Source: Planctomycetota bacterium
GTDB lineage: Bacteria; Planctomycetota; Phycisphaerae; Phycisphaerales; SM1A02
NCBI GenBank assembly: GCA_003671055.1
Contig: QWPV01000003.1
Coordinates: 1-64,000 of the forward strand
Direction: 5' to 3'
Length of the DNA stretch: 64,000 nt
A model generated the notes under the pieces. The model was not told the DNA's origin, made no database searches, and saw only the letters and a program-made list of their open reading frames with translations. The translations under genes were made by a program, and so were the position numbers. Below, piece after piece: positions 1-8,755 of the stretch; the stretch's first letter is position 1, and every line of letters begins with the position of its first letter.

Positions 1-15
1 GGCCCTTCTACTTGA

Positions 16-873
16 CCAAACTCCCCCGGAAAGACAACCCTCGCACTCCCCGGTCTGACGAATGCGCAGAAGTCCGGCGGCGTGGCAGCGTTCATCGATG
101 CGGAGCACGCGCTCGATCCTTCATGGGCGAAGCGACTTGGTGTGAGCCTCGATCAGATGTTGGTGTCGCAACCAGATACTGGCGAGCAGGCGCTTGAAAT
201 CTGTGAAATGCTTGTGCGTTCGAATGCTGTTGACATCATCGTGATCGACTCCGTTGCTGCGCTCATTCCGAAGGCTGAAATTGAAGGTGAGATGGGCGAT
301 GCGCAGATGGGCCTGCAAGCGCGGCTCATGAGTCAGGCGTTGCGCAAGCTCACAGGCGCGATCGCAAAGAGCGAGTGCATCGTGATCTTCATCAATCAGT
401 TGCGCGACAAGATCGGCGTGATGTTCGGTTCGCCGGAAACCACGACCGGCGGAAAGGCACTCAAGTTCTACGCCACTGTCCGCATCGACATTCGTCGTAT
501 CGGCGCCATCAAGGATGGCGATAAGAACATCGGCAACCGCGTGCGTGCGAAGGTCGTGAAGAACAAGGTCGCGCCACCATTCCGCGAGGCGGAGTTCGAC
601 ATCATGTTCGATGAGGGTATTTCTCTCTCGGGTGATCTCGTCGACCTCGCTGTCGAAGACAACGTGATCGAGAAGAGTGGCTCGTGGTTCAGTTACAAGG
701 GCATGAAAGTGGGTCAAGGTCGTGAGAATGCAAAGCAGTTCTTACGCGAAAACCCAGCGCTGTTCGCAGAGATCCGCCAGCGCGTGCTCGACAAGCGACT
801 TGCTGTTCCTGAAGCGGCGGCGAAGAAGTTTGCGCCGTCAGCTGATGAAACTGACGAGGGCGACGAGAACTGA
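16..873 (+). CDS. recA: RecA recombinase, 5'-truncated
   Basis: Recombinase that forms ATP-dependent filaments on single-stranded DNA for homologous recombination and the SOS response. The frame gives [20 protein letters not shown], which overlaps the end of the P-loop, then [10 protein letters not shown], the Walker B region [33 protein letters not shown] and [12 protein letters not shown]. The C-terminus is acidic (ETDEGDEN), as usual for RecA. The first ~60 residues lie outside the window. In frame upstream of the P-loop lysine there is a TGA at 13-15, and the residues around it do not match the expected GPESSGKT, so the first ~30 bases are probably poor sequence at a contig end. I start at the first codon after that stop; a GTG at 82 is not a real start because family homology continues upstream of it. 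Confidence 0.95.
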   Translation, partial: PNSPGKTTLALPGLTNAQKSGGVAAFIDAEHALDPSWAKRLGVSLDQMLVSQPDTGEQALEICEMLVRSNAVDIIVIDSVAALIPKAEIEGEMGDAQMGLQARLMSQALRKLTGAIAKSECIVIFINQLRDKIGVMFGSPETTTGGKALKFYATVRIDIRRIGAIKDGDKNIGNRVRAKVVKNKVAPPFREAEFDIMFDEGISLSGDLVDLAVEDNVIEKSGSWFSYKGMKVGQGRENAKQFLRENPALFAEIRQRVLDKRLAVPEAAAKKFAPSADETDEGDEN

Positions 874-1049
874 GTGAGTCCTGCGACTGCCATGAACCGC
901 GCTAGGCTCCAAAGACCTGCGATGCGTTGAACTGAACCGCGTTGATGCAAGTCGATTGCGGGTTTTAGTGGCGCAGAACGAGGTGACGGGGCGAGGTGAG
1001 GTGGCAGGCTCTCATGTTGAGCGTTGAGCGAGAAGCAGCCTTTTCCCGC

Positions 1050-1055
1050 TATACT
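1050..1055 (+). promoter_or_regulatory. -10 element of the tRNA-Leu gene
   Basis: TATACT ends 10 nt before the mature tRNA 5' end. No convincing -35 element is seen; the best match is TTGAGC at 1024-1029 with an over-long 20-nt spacer. It is useful as a calibration of what a -10 element looks like in this genome. Confidence 0.6.
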
Positions 1056-1065
1056 TTCGACCCCC

Positions 1066-1149
1066 GCGGTCGTGGCGGAATTGGCAGACGCGCTAGATTC
1101 AGGTTCTAGTGGGGTAATACCCGTGGAGGTTCGATCCCTCTCGACCGCA
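1066..1149 (+). tRNA. tRNA-Leu, anticodon CAG
   Basis: The acceptor stem GCGGTCG pairs with CGACCGC and is followed by discriminator A. The anticodon arm is CTAGA-TTCAGGT-TCTAG, giving CAG in the loop, which reads the Leu codon CUG. A long variable arm (GGGGTAATACCCG region) marks a class II tRNA, and the T arm carries GTTCGATCC. CCA is not encoded. Length is 84 nt. Confidence 0.97.
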
Positions 1150-1153
1150 ATAC

Positions 1154-1190
1154 AGACCCGACGCTCGCCAACACGAGCGTCGGGTCTTGT
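1154..1190 (+). terminator. Rho-independent-type terminator after tRNA-Leu
   Basis: Perfect 14-bp inverted repeat: AGACCCGACGCTCG (1154-1167) pairs with CGAGCGTCGGGTCT (1174-1187) around a 6-nt loop and is followed by TGTGATTT. It starts five bases after the tRNA. Confidence 0.85.
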
Positions 1191-1200
1191 GATTTGCCGC

Positions 1201-1280
1201 TGGGGCGCGCTGACATGCGCTGATGTTGGCTCGCATGCGTTGGCATGCGTTGGCGTGCGTTGGCGCGCGCTGACGCACGC
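1201..1280. repeat. 10-bp tandem repeat, about eight units
   Basis: Imperfect tandem array with consensus TGGCATGCGT, units in exact 10-bp register from 1201 to 1280 (for example TCGCATGCGT, TGGCATGCGT, TGGCGTGCGT). It lies just after the tRNA terminator. The outer units are degenerate and the three central ones nearly identical. The 1150-1509 stretch carries no gene. Confidence 0.85.
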
Positions 1281-1377
1281 GTGACTGCTTGTGCTCAGTG
1301 AGGCGCTGATCCCGGCAAATTGTGCGGTCGTTGGTTTTCCGGTCCTGGAGCGCTTCTGTGGCGTAGTGCTGACTCCA

Positions 1378-1383
1378 TACACT
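1378..1383 (+). promoter_or_regulatory. Candidate -10 upstream of cysteine desulfurase
   Basis: TACACT, the same hexamer as in front of three genes elsewhere in the window. It would start a transcript near 1390 that reads through the hairpin at 1409-1453 into the cysteine desulfurase gene. No clear -35 element. Confidence 0.35.
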
Positions 1384-1408
1384 GAGGTTGGTTCGAGTTT
1401 CGGGTTCT

Positions 1409-1453
1409 GATCCTCGCACGCGGAACGCTGTTTTTGAGCGTGAGGATCTTTTT
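1409..1453 (+). terminator. Terminator-like hairpin in the cysteine desulfurase leader
   Basis: GATCCTC..ACGC (1409-1421, 2-nt bulge) pairs with GCGTGAGGATC (1438-1448) and is followed by T5. It sits between a possible promoter at 1378 and the start codon at 1510, so it could attenuate the downstream gene or end a short transcript. Confidence 0.5.
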
Positions 1454-1509
1454 CCGCTTGTACGCCAAATGCGGCAGGCGGGTGATTTCTTTTGATGCGG
1501 AGGTTGTGT

Positions 1510-2703
1510 ATGTCGAACTTGATCAATCCTGTCAATCTCGACAACAACGCCACGACGCGTCCGCTTCTTGAGGTTGTGGATGCTGTTGGGCGGGCGCTTC
1601 GGGAAGAGTGGGGGAATCCTTCGAGTGTGCATCGGGTTGGAATCGCGGCGCGCCGAATTGTCGAACTCGCGCGTGAATCGATTGCGATGCTCGTCGGTGC
1701 GCAGCCACGGGAGCTCATTTTTACGTCAGGCGGAACCGAGGGGGCGAATATCGCGCTTCGTGGTTCTCTGGCGCATGCGATTGCCAGCGACGCTCGTCGC
1801 CGTGTTCTCGTGACTTCTCGTTTTGAGCACAGTGCGGTGCGCGAAACCGCTGAGTCGTTGGAGCGGAGCGGAGTTGCTGAGGTGATTTGGCTTGAAGGTT
1901 GTTCATTTGGAGTTCCGTCCTTCGACGCGCTTTCCGCGCTGCTCGCAGCGCGCGCGTCCGAAGTTGCGCTTGTCTCGCTCATGTGGGCGAACAACGAAAC
2001 AGGCGTCGTGACGCCGATCGCGGAGTACGGCGCGCTCTGTCGGTCGCATGGCGTTCGATTCCATTCTGATGCAACGCAATGGGTTGGCAAGATGCACACA
2101 GATCTCGCATCGATGCAAGTGGACTTGATGTCCTTTGCTGCACACAAGCTTCACGGTCCTAAAGGCGTAGGCGCACTCTATGTTCGTCGGGGTGTGCATC
2201 TTTCGCCCATGCAGTCCGGCGGCCCTCAAGAACGAGATCGCCGCGGTGGAACAGAGAACGTGCCAGGCATTGCTGGCTTTGGCGTTGCAGCAGAGTTCGC
2301 CCGAAAGTGGATTGAGCGCGGTGAGATTGATCGTCTTGCTGCACTCCGCGACGGATTTGAGCGCGCAATATGCGAAGCGACGGGCGCTCGTGCCCATGGT
2401 AGTTCCGGAGTGCGCCTCTGGAACACGTCGAACATCGCGTTCGCGCGTCTTGAAGCTGAAGCGATCTTGTTGTTGCTGTCGGAGCGTGGCGTGTATGCGT
2501 CGGCAGGGGCGGCGTGCTCCTCAGGCTCGCTTGATCCATCCCCAGTGCTGCTTGCGATGGGCGTTTCTCCCGAGGAAGCACACGGCTCCATTCGATTTAG
2601 TCTCTCGCGAGAAACGAGTTCGCTTGAACTTGACCGCGCGGTTGCGGTCATCGTGGATTCCATCTTGAAACTGCGACGATCCTCGAGCGCAGCATTGGCG
2701 TAG
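1510..2703 (+). CDS. Cysteine desulfurase, class I NifS/IscS type
   Basis: PLP enzyme that takes sulfur from cysteine (leaving alanine) for Fe-S cluster and thio-cofactor assembly in the cytoplasm. The 397-aa protein shows VNLDNNATTRP at the N-terminus, FTSGGTEGANIA, FHSDATQWVGK, the PLP lysine in SFAAHKLHGPKG (K213) and the catalytic cysteine in GAACSSGSLDPS (C336), typical of class I. ATG at 1510 is preferred because GGAGG lies at 1499-1503, six bases upstream; longer in-frame starts (TTG 1492, ATG 1495) overlap that ribosome site. No iscU or other suf/isc gene is adjacent. I cannot separate NifS from IscS from sequence alone. Confidence 0.92.
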   Translation: MSNLINPVNLDNNATTRPLLEVVDAVGRALREEWGNPSSVHRVGIAARRIVELARESIAMLVGAQPRELIFTSGGTEGANIALRGSLAHAIASDARRRVLVTSRFEHSAVRETAESLERSGVAEVIWLEGCSFGVPSFDALSALLAARASEVALVSLMWANNETGVVTPIAEYGALCRSHGVRFHSDATQWVGKMHTDLASMQVDLMSFAAHKLHGPKGVGALYVRRGVHLSPMQSGGPQERDRRGGTENVPGIAGFGVAAEFARKWIERGEIDRLAALRDGFERAICEATGARAHGSSGVRLWNTSNIAFARLEAEAILLLLSERGVYASAGAACSSGSLDPSPVLLAMGVSPEEAHGSIRFSLSRETSSLELDRAVAVIVDSILKLRRSSSAALA

Positions 2704-2725
2704 GCCTTGCTTCCACCAAGACGGG

Positions 2726-2731
2726 TAGGAT
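2726..2731 (+). promoter_or_regulatory. -10-like TAGGAT directly upstream of the DUF6600-like gene
   Basis: TAGGAT is followed by TTCACG and then the ATG at 2738, with no ribosome-binding site between. The position predicts a transcript starting at or beside the start codon. Confidence 0.4.
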
Positions 2732-2737
2732 TTCACG

Positions 2738-4051
2738 ATGCATTTCCTCCGCTCTGCTTGCGCACTCGCTCGAACCAATCTCTTTGTTGCGCTGATCGCA
2801 ACGCTCGGATTAATGTTCGCACCGACTGCGTCCTCGAACGCGCAAACCGAGCCGACTGCGAATGCAGCTTCGTCTGCCGCGCCTCTCTCGATGCAGCACC
2901 AAGAACAATTTGGCATGCAAGGCGGCACTCGCACACTCTCGATGCTCGACTTCATGCGCAGGCTTTCAAATTGGGGGACTTGGCGCGCGCATCCATCGTT
3001 CGGTTGGGTATGGCAACCGCGGCAACTTTCGCCAACATGGGAGCCGTATGTGCTCGGCGAATGGCAGGTCGTGCAAGACGGATCGCTCTATTGGAATTCG
3101 TACGAGCCATTCGGTTGGGCGACGTATCACTACGGTCGATGGTTCTACGACATCACACTCGGTTGGAATTGGCAGCCCGGTACAGAGTGGGCGCCGGCAT
3201 GGGTCGCGTGGCGTGGCAGACCAGGCATCGTTGGATGGGCTGCGCTTCCACCGCAGTCTGCAACTCCGCAACTCTGTGAACTCGGCGAAGCGACCGGCGA
3301 TCGATCGTCTCCCAATCCTCCCGACTTCAGTTGGGTGTTCGTGCGCGAAATTAATCTCCTCAGTTCGAGCGTTCAATCTCAATCGCATGACGCATGGCTG
3401 AGTGCTGACCTCTTCGGGACATGGAATCAACTTCCTCTCGCCCCTTATCGCATCGCTTCCGCGCGCAACATAAATCTTGTTCGTGTGTGCGAACTCATTG
3501 GCGTGAGTCCCTCGACGCCTCGCATGCTCCTTTCGGTCATTGCCGCAACCGGTCACTCAACCGCAGGCCGACCATTTCGTTCGGTGAGCAGTCCCAGCGC
3601 CGCGCGTGCGTTGAGTGGATCGTCTTCGATCATGGTGTACGCGCCGACCATCACAGGACAAGTACCAACCACCTCGGCGCCGCTTGCACTCATTCAGCGC
3701 GCGACGCCCGTGCCTAACGCAGCTGCTGCAGTTCCTGTTCCGCGAACGGCTCCCGCCACACGCGCGGCGCCAGCCTCACGAACAATTGCATTCGGTGTGC
3801 AAGAGACCATGCTCAATGTGGATCAATCCAATGCGATGGCGAGGCTGACCACCCAGCATGTGAATGATGAAAAAACGCCGCCCTACGAAGGGTTCGACGC
3901 CAGTTCGCTTCCCGAGTGGCAGCAGCGAGAACATGATGAGCAAGGTGCAATCAACGCGCGTCAGCAGGCCGTTCTCGCGACGCGCCATCTCGCCGCGGTC
4001 CGAGCGCCCAAAGCAACACCCGCAGCGCCTGCTGTGCGTGCAACTCCATAA
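2738..4051 (+). CDS. Exported DUF6600-like Trp/Tyr-rich protein
   Basis: A 437-aa protein with a signal peptide (hydrophobic FVALIATLGLMFAPTA, likely cleavage after SNAQ near residue 36). Residues ~75-170 carry repeats such as WQPRQLSPTWEPYVLGEW, GSLYWNSYEPFGWATYHYGR and GWNWQPGTEWAPAWVAWR. This pattern, W..Y..G.W followed by WGWATYHYGRW, is that of DUF6600/FecR-associated envelope proteins. The C-terminal third is Ala/Pro-rich with low complexity. Function unknown; probably periplasmic or outer-envelope. It is convergent with pgi, 21 bp apart. Confidence 0.75.
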   Translation: MHFLRSACALARTNLFVALIATLGLMFAPTASSNAQTEPTANAASSAAPLSMQHQEQFGMQGGTRTLSMLDFMRRLSNWGTWRAHPSFGWVWQPRQLSPTWEPYVLGEWQVVQDGSLYWNSYEPFGWATYHYGRWFYDITLGWNWQPGTEWAPAWVAWRGRPGIVGWAALPPQSATPQLCELGEATGDRSSPNPPDFSWVFVREINLLSSSVQSQSHDAWLSADLFGTWNQLPLAPYRIASARNINLVRVCELIGVSPSTPRMLLSVIAATGHSTAGRPFRSVSSPSAARALSGSSSIMVYAPTITGQVPTTSAPLALIQRATPVPNAAAAVPVPRTAPATRAAPASRTIAFGVQETMLNVDQSNAMARLTTQHVNDEKTPPYEGFDASSLPEWQQREHDEQGAINARQQAVLATRHLAAVRAPKATPAAPAVRATP

Positions 4052-4072
4052 GAGATGAGAGTGCGGATTCGT

Positions 4073-5791
4073 TCAGTTCGCTCGGCCGCGCGCTTTTCGG
4101 TAATGCCCGATCGCAGCATTCGTGGAACTATCGTGCGCAAGCTTCGGTGCCGCGCTCGATGAAACCTCTGGAATGATGCGGTTTGCGAGAACCTTCCCGA
4201 GTTCGACGCCCCACTGATCGAAACTGTTGACGTTCCAAATCGCGCCTTGCACAAAGACTTTGTGCTCATAGAGCGCGATGAGTTTGCCAAGCATTCTCGG
4301 TGAGAGCGCTGTGCACAGCAGCAAATTCGTTGGTCGGTTTCCTGGGAATGTCTTGTGCGGTGCGAGCCACGCGGGAACACCTTCCGCGAGCACTTCGCCT
4401 CGCGTCTTGCCAAAGGCGAGCGCTTCCGTTTGCGCGAGAACATTCGACGCGAGCATGTCTTGATGCGCGCCGAGATCGTGCACAGGTTTCTCAAACAGGA
4501 TGAAGTCGCACGGCACAGGCGATGTTCCTTGGTGAATCATCTGATAGAACGCATGTTGTCCGTTCGTGCCGGGCTCTCCCCAAATCGCAGGACACGTATC
4601 CCATGCAACTGGTGAACCATCGAGTTGCGTTTGCTTGCCGTTGGATTCCATTTCCAATTGCTGCAGATACGCGCTGAAGCGGTGGAGGTAGTGACAGTAG
4701 GGAAGCACTGCAACGGTTGCGTGCTGTCGGAAATTTCGATTCCAAATTCCAACCAGCGCGAGCAGCATCGGAAGATTGTGCTCTGCGGGCGTTGTTCGGA
4801 AGTGCTCATCCATCTCGTGAAAGCCAGCGAGTAATTCAGCGAAATGCTTCGGGCCCACCGCGATCATCGTGCTGAGTCCGATGGCTGAATCCATCGAGTA
4901 GCGACCGCCAACCCAATCCCAAAATCCAAACATGTTTGCCGTATCGATGCCGAACTCCGCGACCTTCTCCGCATTTGTGGACACCGCGACGAAGTGACGC
5001 GCCACACTCTTGGGATCCTTCAGCGTCTTGAGGCTCCATTCGCGTGCGGTCCTCGCGTTCGTCATGGTCTCGAGCGTCGTGAATGTCTTTGAACTCACGA
5101 CGAAGAGCGTCTCCTCAGCATTGAGGTCTTGCGTTGCTTCGAAGAAATCGTTGCCATCCACGTTGGACACGAATCGCATCGTGAGTCCGCGATCGCTGAA
5201 ACTTTTCAGGGCTTCGAACGCCATTACTGGTCCGAGATCGCTTCCGCCGATGCCGATGTTCACAATGTTCTTGATGGGCTTGCCCGTGAAGCCGAGCCAT
5301 TTGCGTGCGCGGATCTTCTTTGCGAATCCCTCCATGCGACCGAGGACTTCGTGCACTGCAGGCACCACATCAACACCATCCACCTTGATGACACTTCCCT
5401 TCGGCGCGCGCAGAGCGACATGAAGCACCGCGCGGTCTTCCATCATGTTGATTTTCTCGCCGCGAAACATCGCATCGCGCTTTGCGGTGACTTTGCGTTC
5501 CTTCGCAAGCGTGAAGAGCAACTTCAGCGTCGCGCTGTCGAACACGTTCTTCGAGTAGTCGAGGCGAATGCCAAGTGCTTCGGCGGTGAATGTTGCGCCT
5601 CGCTTTTTGTCCTTCGCGAAAAGTGTTCGAAGATCGGATGCCTTCGCAACTTTCGCGCGCGTTCCCAACGCTTTCCATGCTTTCGACTTGAGTAAGGATC
5701 CATTCCAGGACGGAAGCTTCGGTGCCGCGCTCTCGGTAGAAGCCGTGCGCGTGGTGGGGGTGGACTTTGTGCGTGCTTTTCCGGTGGGCAT
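4073..5791 (-). CDS. pgi: Glucose-6-phosphate isomerase
   Basis: Interconverts glucose-6-phosphate and fructose-6-phosphate in glycolysis/gluconeogenesis. The 572-aa protein has IGGSDLGP (181-188), SSKTFTT (233-239), [19 protein letters not shown] with the catalytic Glu (near 382), [12 protein letters not shown] with the catalytic His (near 413) and [11 protein letters not shown] with the conserved Lys near the end. An N-terminal extension of about 25 residues (Lys/Thr/Ser/Ala-rich) precedes the usual start. The ATG at 5791 has AAGGA eight bases upstream. It is divergent from tal, so pgi and tal link glycolysis and the pentose phosphate pathway. Confidence 0.97.
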   Translation of the reverse strand: MPTGKARTKSTPTTRTASTESAAPKLPSWNGSLLKSKAWKALGTRAKVAKASDLRTLFAKDKKRGATFTAEALGIRLDYSKNVFDSATLKLLFTLAKERKVTAKRDAMFRGEKINMMEDRAVLHVALRAPKGSVIKVDGVDVVPAVHEVLGRMEGFAKKIRARKWLGFTGKPIKNIVNIGIGGSDLGPVMAFEALKSFSDRGLTMRFVSNVDGNDFFEATQDLNAEETLFVVSSKTFTTLETMTNARTAREWSLKTLKDPKSVARHFVAVSTNAEKVAEFGIDTANMFGFWDWVGGRYSMDSAIGLSTMIAVGPKHFAELLAGFHEMDEHFRTTPAEHNLPMLLALVGIWNRNFRQHATVAVLPYCHYLHRFSAYLQQLEMESNGKQTQLDGSPVAWDTCPAIWGEPGTNGQHAFYQMIHQGTSPVPCDFILFEKPVHDLGAHQDMLASNVLAQTEALAFGKTRGEVLAEGVPAWLAPHKTFPGNRPTNLLLCTALSPRMLGKLIALYEHKVFVQGAIWNVNSFDQWGVELGKVLANRIIPEVSSSAAPKLAHDSSTNAAIGHYRKARGRAN

Positions 5792-5915
5792 TTATGCATT
5801 CCTTGAGCATGCGCTCGATGTTGATTCAATGTGAGGTGCGGGAATGTCGCATGAATGCGCGCATCAAACAAGGGGCTAAGGGAACGCCTGAGAAATCGGC
5901 ATGTCTTCAATCTGC

Positions 5916-5921
5916 TACCGT
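5916..5921 (+). promoter_or_regulatory. -10-like TACCGT upstream of tal
   Basis: TGCTACCGT (extended -10 form) ends 9 nt before the ATG at 5931. No Shine-Dalgarno precedes that ATG, so the transcript may be nearly leaderless. The SRP RNA promoter has a near-identical TGCTACCAT. Confidence 0.45.
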
Positions 5922-5930
5922 TCGTGCATC

Positions 5931-7007
5931 ATGACTCCCACCGCCGCGCTTGCTGCTACCGGACAATCCATTTGGCTCGACAACATCACTCGGACGCTCC
6001 TTGAGTCTGGGACACTTGCGCATTACATCGCGCAGTTCAATGTGACGGGACTCACATCGAATCCCACCATCTTCGAGAAGGCGATCGCGGGCGGAAGTGT
6101 GTATGACCCGCAAGTGCGCGACCTCGCAGCGAAGGGGCTCGGCGTCGAGGCTGCATTCTTTGAGTGCGCGATCGACGATTTGCGCCGCGCCGCTGATCAC
6201 TTCGGTCCCATTCACTCCGCAACAAACGGCATCGATGGATTCGTCTCGCTTGAAGTTTCGCCGTTGCTCGCGAATGACACGAAGGCAACGATTGAGCAGG
6301 CTGTGCAACTGCACGCGAAAGCAAATCGCCGCAATCTCTACATCAAGGTTCCAGGCACGCCCGAAGGATGCCCCGCGATTGAAGAGCTCATCTTCCGCGG
6401 TATTCCGATCAACGTGACATTGCTCTTCTCGCGAGAGCATTACATCGCCGCTGCTGAGGCATACACGCGCGGCATCGAACGACGCGTCGCTGCAGGGCTT
6501 CCCGCGTTTGTCTCGAGTGTTGCGAGCGTCTTCATTTCGCGTTGGGATCGCGCGACGAGCAAGGCATTGCCCGTGGATCTACAAAACACTGTCGGTATCG
6601 CAATGGCAGGGCGGATCCTCAAAGCATCGCTCGATCATGCAGCAACGCCGCGCTGGAAAGCACTGGCTGCGAAGGGCGCGCAAGTGCAGCGCGTGCTGTG
6701 GGCAAGTACTGGTACGAAGGATCCTGCGTTGTCGAAGTGCATGTACGTTGATGTCCTAGGCACAACCGACTCTGTCAACACGATGCCAGAAGAGACGCTC
6801 CTCGCACTAGTGAGCGGCGGCAAGCCGCAAGGGCGCATGCCTTCAGACGGCGTCGCTGCCGAAGCCGCGCTCGCTGCTGCAACAAATGCTGGAGTGGATC
6901 TTGCAAAGGTTGCGGCTGAATTGCAGATCGAAGGACGCGACTCCTTCAACAAGAGTTGGAACGATCTCATCGCGAAGATCGGCGAGAAGATGCAATCGGT
7001 TCGCTAA
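5931..7007 (+). CDS. tal: Transaldolase
   Basis: Non-oxidative pentose phosphate pathway enzyme that transfers a dihydroxyacetone unit through a Schiff base. The 358-aa protein reads GQSIWLDNITR, VTGLTSNPTIFEKAI, the Schiff-base lysine in NLYIKVPGTPEG (K139), PINVTLLFS and QRVLWASTGTKDPA, all standard for the longer Tal subfamily. An earlier in-frame ATG at 5901 exists, but the extra ten residues (SSICYRSCI) look non-family and the promoter-like element lies inside them, so 5931 is preferred. Confidence 0.95.
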   Translation: MTPTAALAATGQSIWLDNITRTLLESGTLAHYIAQFNVTGLTSNPTIFEKAIAGGSVYDPQVRDLAAKGLGVEAAFFECAIDDLRRAADHFGPIHSATNGIDGFVSLEVSPLLANDTKATIEQAVQLHAKANRRNLYIKVPGTPEGCPAIEELIFRGIPINVTLLFSREHYIAAAEAYTRGIERRVAAGLPAFVSSVASVFISRWDRATSKALPVDLQNTVGIAMAGRILKASLDHAATPRWKALAAKGAQVQRVLWASTGTKDPALSKCMYVDVLGTTDSVNTMPEETLLALVSGGKPQGRMPSDGVAAEAALAAATNAGVDLAKVAAELQIEGRDSFNKSWNDLIAKIGEKMQSVR

Positions 7008-7027
7008 GCGACTCTTGAGATTTGCAC

Positions 7028-8302
7028 ATGCTTCCATTTCTCGATGAACTTCAATGGCGTGGGCTGCTGCATCAATCGACATCGCCGCAGCTGGCTGCGC
7101 ATCTCGCGAGTGGAGTGCGTGCGGGCTACGCAGGGTTTGATCCGACCGCCGATAGTTTGACTATTGGCAACTTCATGGGAATCAAGTTGCTTGCGCACCT
7201 GCAACGCGCAGGACATCGACCGATCGTCGTCTCTGGCGGCGGTACGGGACTCATCGGTGATCCGAGTGGAAAGAGCGCTGAGCGTCAACTGCTCTCGCGC
7301 GAGCTCGTCGAGCACAACGTTTCGCAGCAACGCAGCATCTTCGAGCGGTTTCTTGACTTTTCTGGTCCTCGTGCCGCCGTGATGCGCAACAACGTCGATT
7401 GGCTCGCGGATATGAGTTTCCTCGACATGCTGCGCGATATCGGCAAGCACTTCTCTGTGAATCAGATGATCTCGCGCGACTCCGTTGCATCGCGACTCAG
7501 TGGCCGCGAGCAAGGCATCAGCTACACCGAGTTCAGTTACATGATCTTGCAAGCGTATGACTTCTTGCATCTGTATCGCGCTGATGCATGCACAATACAA
7601 CTCGGCGGCAGCGATCAGTTTGGCAACATCGTGAGCGGCATCGATCTCATTCGACGCGTCGCGCAAGGCGAGAGTTTTGGTGCGACATGTCCGCTCGTCA
7701 CCACGAGTGATGGACAGAAGATTGGCAAGACGGAGAAGGGTGCAGTCTGGCTCTCCGCCGATCGCACGAGTCCGTATCGCTTCTATCAGTATTGGCTGCA
7801 GACCGTGGATGCGGATGCGGTGAAGTTCCTGCAGTGGTTCACGTTTCTCGATGCAGACGCAGTTGGCGCGCTCGCGCAAGCACTCGCGACCGATCCAGCC
7901 AAGCGAGACGCGCAGCGAGCGCTCGCAGTCGAGATGACGCGGATCACGCATGGTGAAACGGAACTCGCGCGCGCGCGTGCGACGAGTGAAGCGATCTTCT
8001 CAGGTGATGTGAAGAGCCTCGACGCATCGCAGATCGCAGACATCGCTGCGGATCTTCCGTCAAGCGTCGTGAGTGCCGCATCACTCTCAGCGGGCTTGGG
8101 CATTGTCGATCTCATCACGGGCACATCGATCGCCGCAAGTAAGCGCGAAGCACGCGAATTCGTGCAGAATGGCGCGGTGAGCGTGAACGGTGAGAAAGTG
8201 CTGCTTGAAACCGTCATCCGAAGTAGTGATCTACTTCCGAGCGGCGTCTTGTTGCTTCGTCGCGGCAAGAAGGCGTATCACGCCGTGCGCGTCGAGCAGT
8301 GA
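7028..8302 (+). CDS. tyrS: Tyrosyl-tRNA synthetase with TIGN instead of HIGH
   Basis: Class I synthetase charging tRNA-Tyr. The 424-aa protein has the Rossmann fold start GYAGFDPTADSLTIGNFMG, then GGGTGLIGDPSGKSAERQLL, QLGGSDQFGN, the KMSKS equivalent KIGKT in GQKIGKTEKGAVW, and a C-terminal S4 RNA-binding domain (ASKREAREFVQNGAVSVNGE). The HIGH motif reads TIGN, with both histidines replaced. An upstream in-frame TTG at 7022 gives only two extra residues. tyrS follows tal by 20 bp on the same strand. Confidence 0.95.
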   Translation: MLPFLDELQWRGLLHQSTSPQLAAHLASGVRAGYAGFDPTADSLTIGNFMGIKLLAHLQRAGHRPIVVSGGGTGLIGDPSGKSAERQLLSRELVEHNVSQQRSIFERFLDFSGPRAAVMRNNVDWLADMSFLDMLRDIGKHFSVNQMISRDSVASRLSGREQGISYTEFSYMILQAYDFLHLYRADACTIQLGGSDQFGNIVSGIDLIRRVAQGESFGATCPLVTTSDGQKIGKTEKGAVWLSADRTSPYRFYQYWLQTVDADAVKFLQWFTFLDADAVGALAQALATDPAKRDAQRALAVEMTRITHGETELARARATSEAIFSGDVKSLDASQIADIAADLPSSVVSAASLSAGLGIVDLITGTSIAASKREAREFVQNGAVSVNGEKVLLETVIRSSDLLPSGVLLLRRGKKAYHAVRVEQ

Positions 8303-8308
8303 ACGCGT

Positions 8309-8755
8309 TCACGGTTGTGTGGTTGTCGCAGTTTCGCGCAACCTGATACGAATCGTTGCGGGACTCACGTTGGAAAGATCAACACCGAGTGGCGCGAGCA
8401 TCGGCGATGCGCTCATGATGTCGAGCACAGGAAGATTGTGTTCGCCAGAACTTGTTGGAACGCCATCTGCGCCTGTCACGAGACGAACTGTTCGTCCGTT
8501 GAGCACTTCAAATGCGCTGAGCACCGCTTGTCGCGATCCAACTAACTGCGCAGCAACATGGTGAGGACCGGAGTTTGAAACAATAAGACGCGAGGGGTCA
8601 TTCGAGTCAATGAGCACGTCGAAGGTCACCGTTCGTGATTGCAAAGTTTGGTTCGACGCCCACAGCCACACGAGTGCGGTGACCGCAGTCACGGTCGCAA
8701 GATCGATAAAGCGCTGTCGCCAGGTACGACCTTCAGTGCGTGTCCACGCGCTCAT
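8309..8755 (-). CDS. cdaR: YbbR-domain (CdaR-like) partner of the diadenylate cyclase
   Basis: A 148-aa protein with one N-terminal membrane helix (LATVTAVTALVWLWAS) and a single extracytoplasmic YbbR-like beta domain (VTFDVLIDSNDPSRLIVSN, AAQLVGSRQAVLSAFEVLNG). In Firmicutes CdaR has four YbbR repeats and tunes CdaA activity; here one repeat suffices for the length. The start overlaps the cdaA stop (ATGA), so the two are translationally coupled. The role is inferred from family and position. Confidence 0.72.
   Translation of the reverse strand: MSAWTRTEGRTWRQRFIDLATVTAVTALVWLWASNQTLQSRTVTFDVLIDSNDPSRLIVSNSGPHHVAAQLVGSRQAVLSAFEVLNGRTVRLVTGADGVPTSSGEHNLPVLDIMSASPMLAPLGVDLSNVSPATIRIRLRETATTTQP

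Noticed and set aside
1-81. Intein in recA near the P-loop
   Set aside because: The visible disruption is only a few codons with a stop; no intein motifs, and sequence error at the window edge is simpler.
1201-1280. CRISPR or origin iterons from the 10-bp repeats
   Set aside because: Repeats are contiguous without spacers; no dnaA, DnaA boxes or replication genes are near.
714-2147. Long open frame on the minus strand across recA 3' end, the tRNA and the cysteine desulfurase
   Set aside because: It crosses a tRNA and a strong terminator, is antisense to two confident genes, and its Ser/Arg-rich composition is that of a shadow frame in high-GC DNA.
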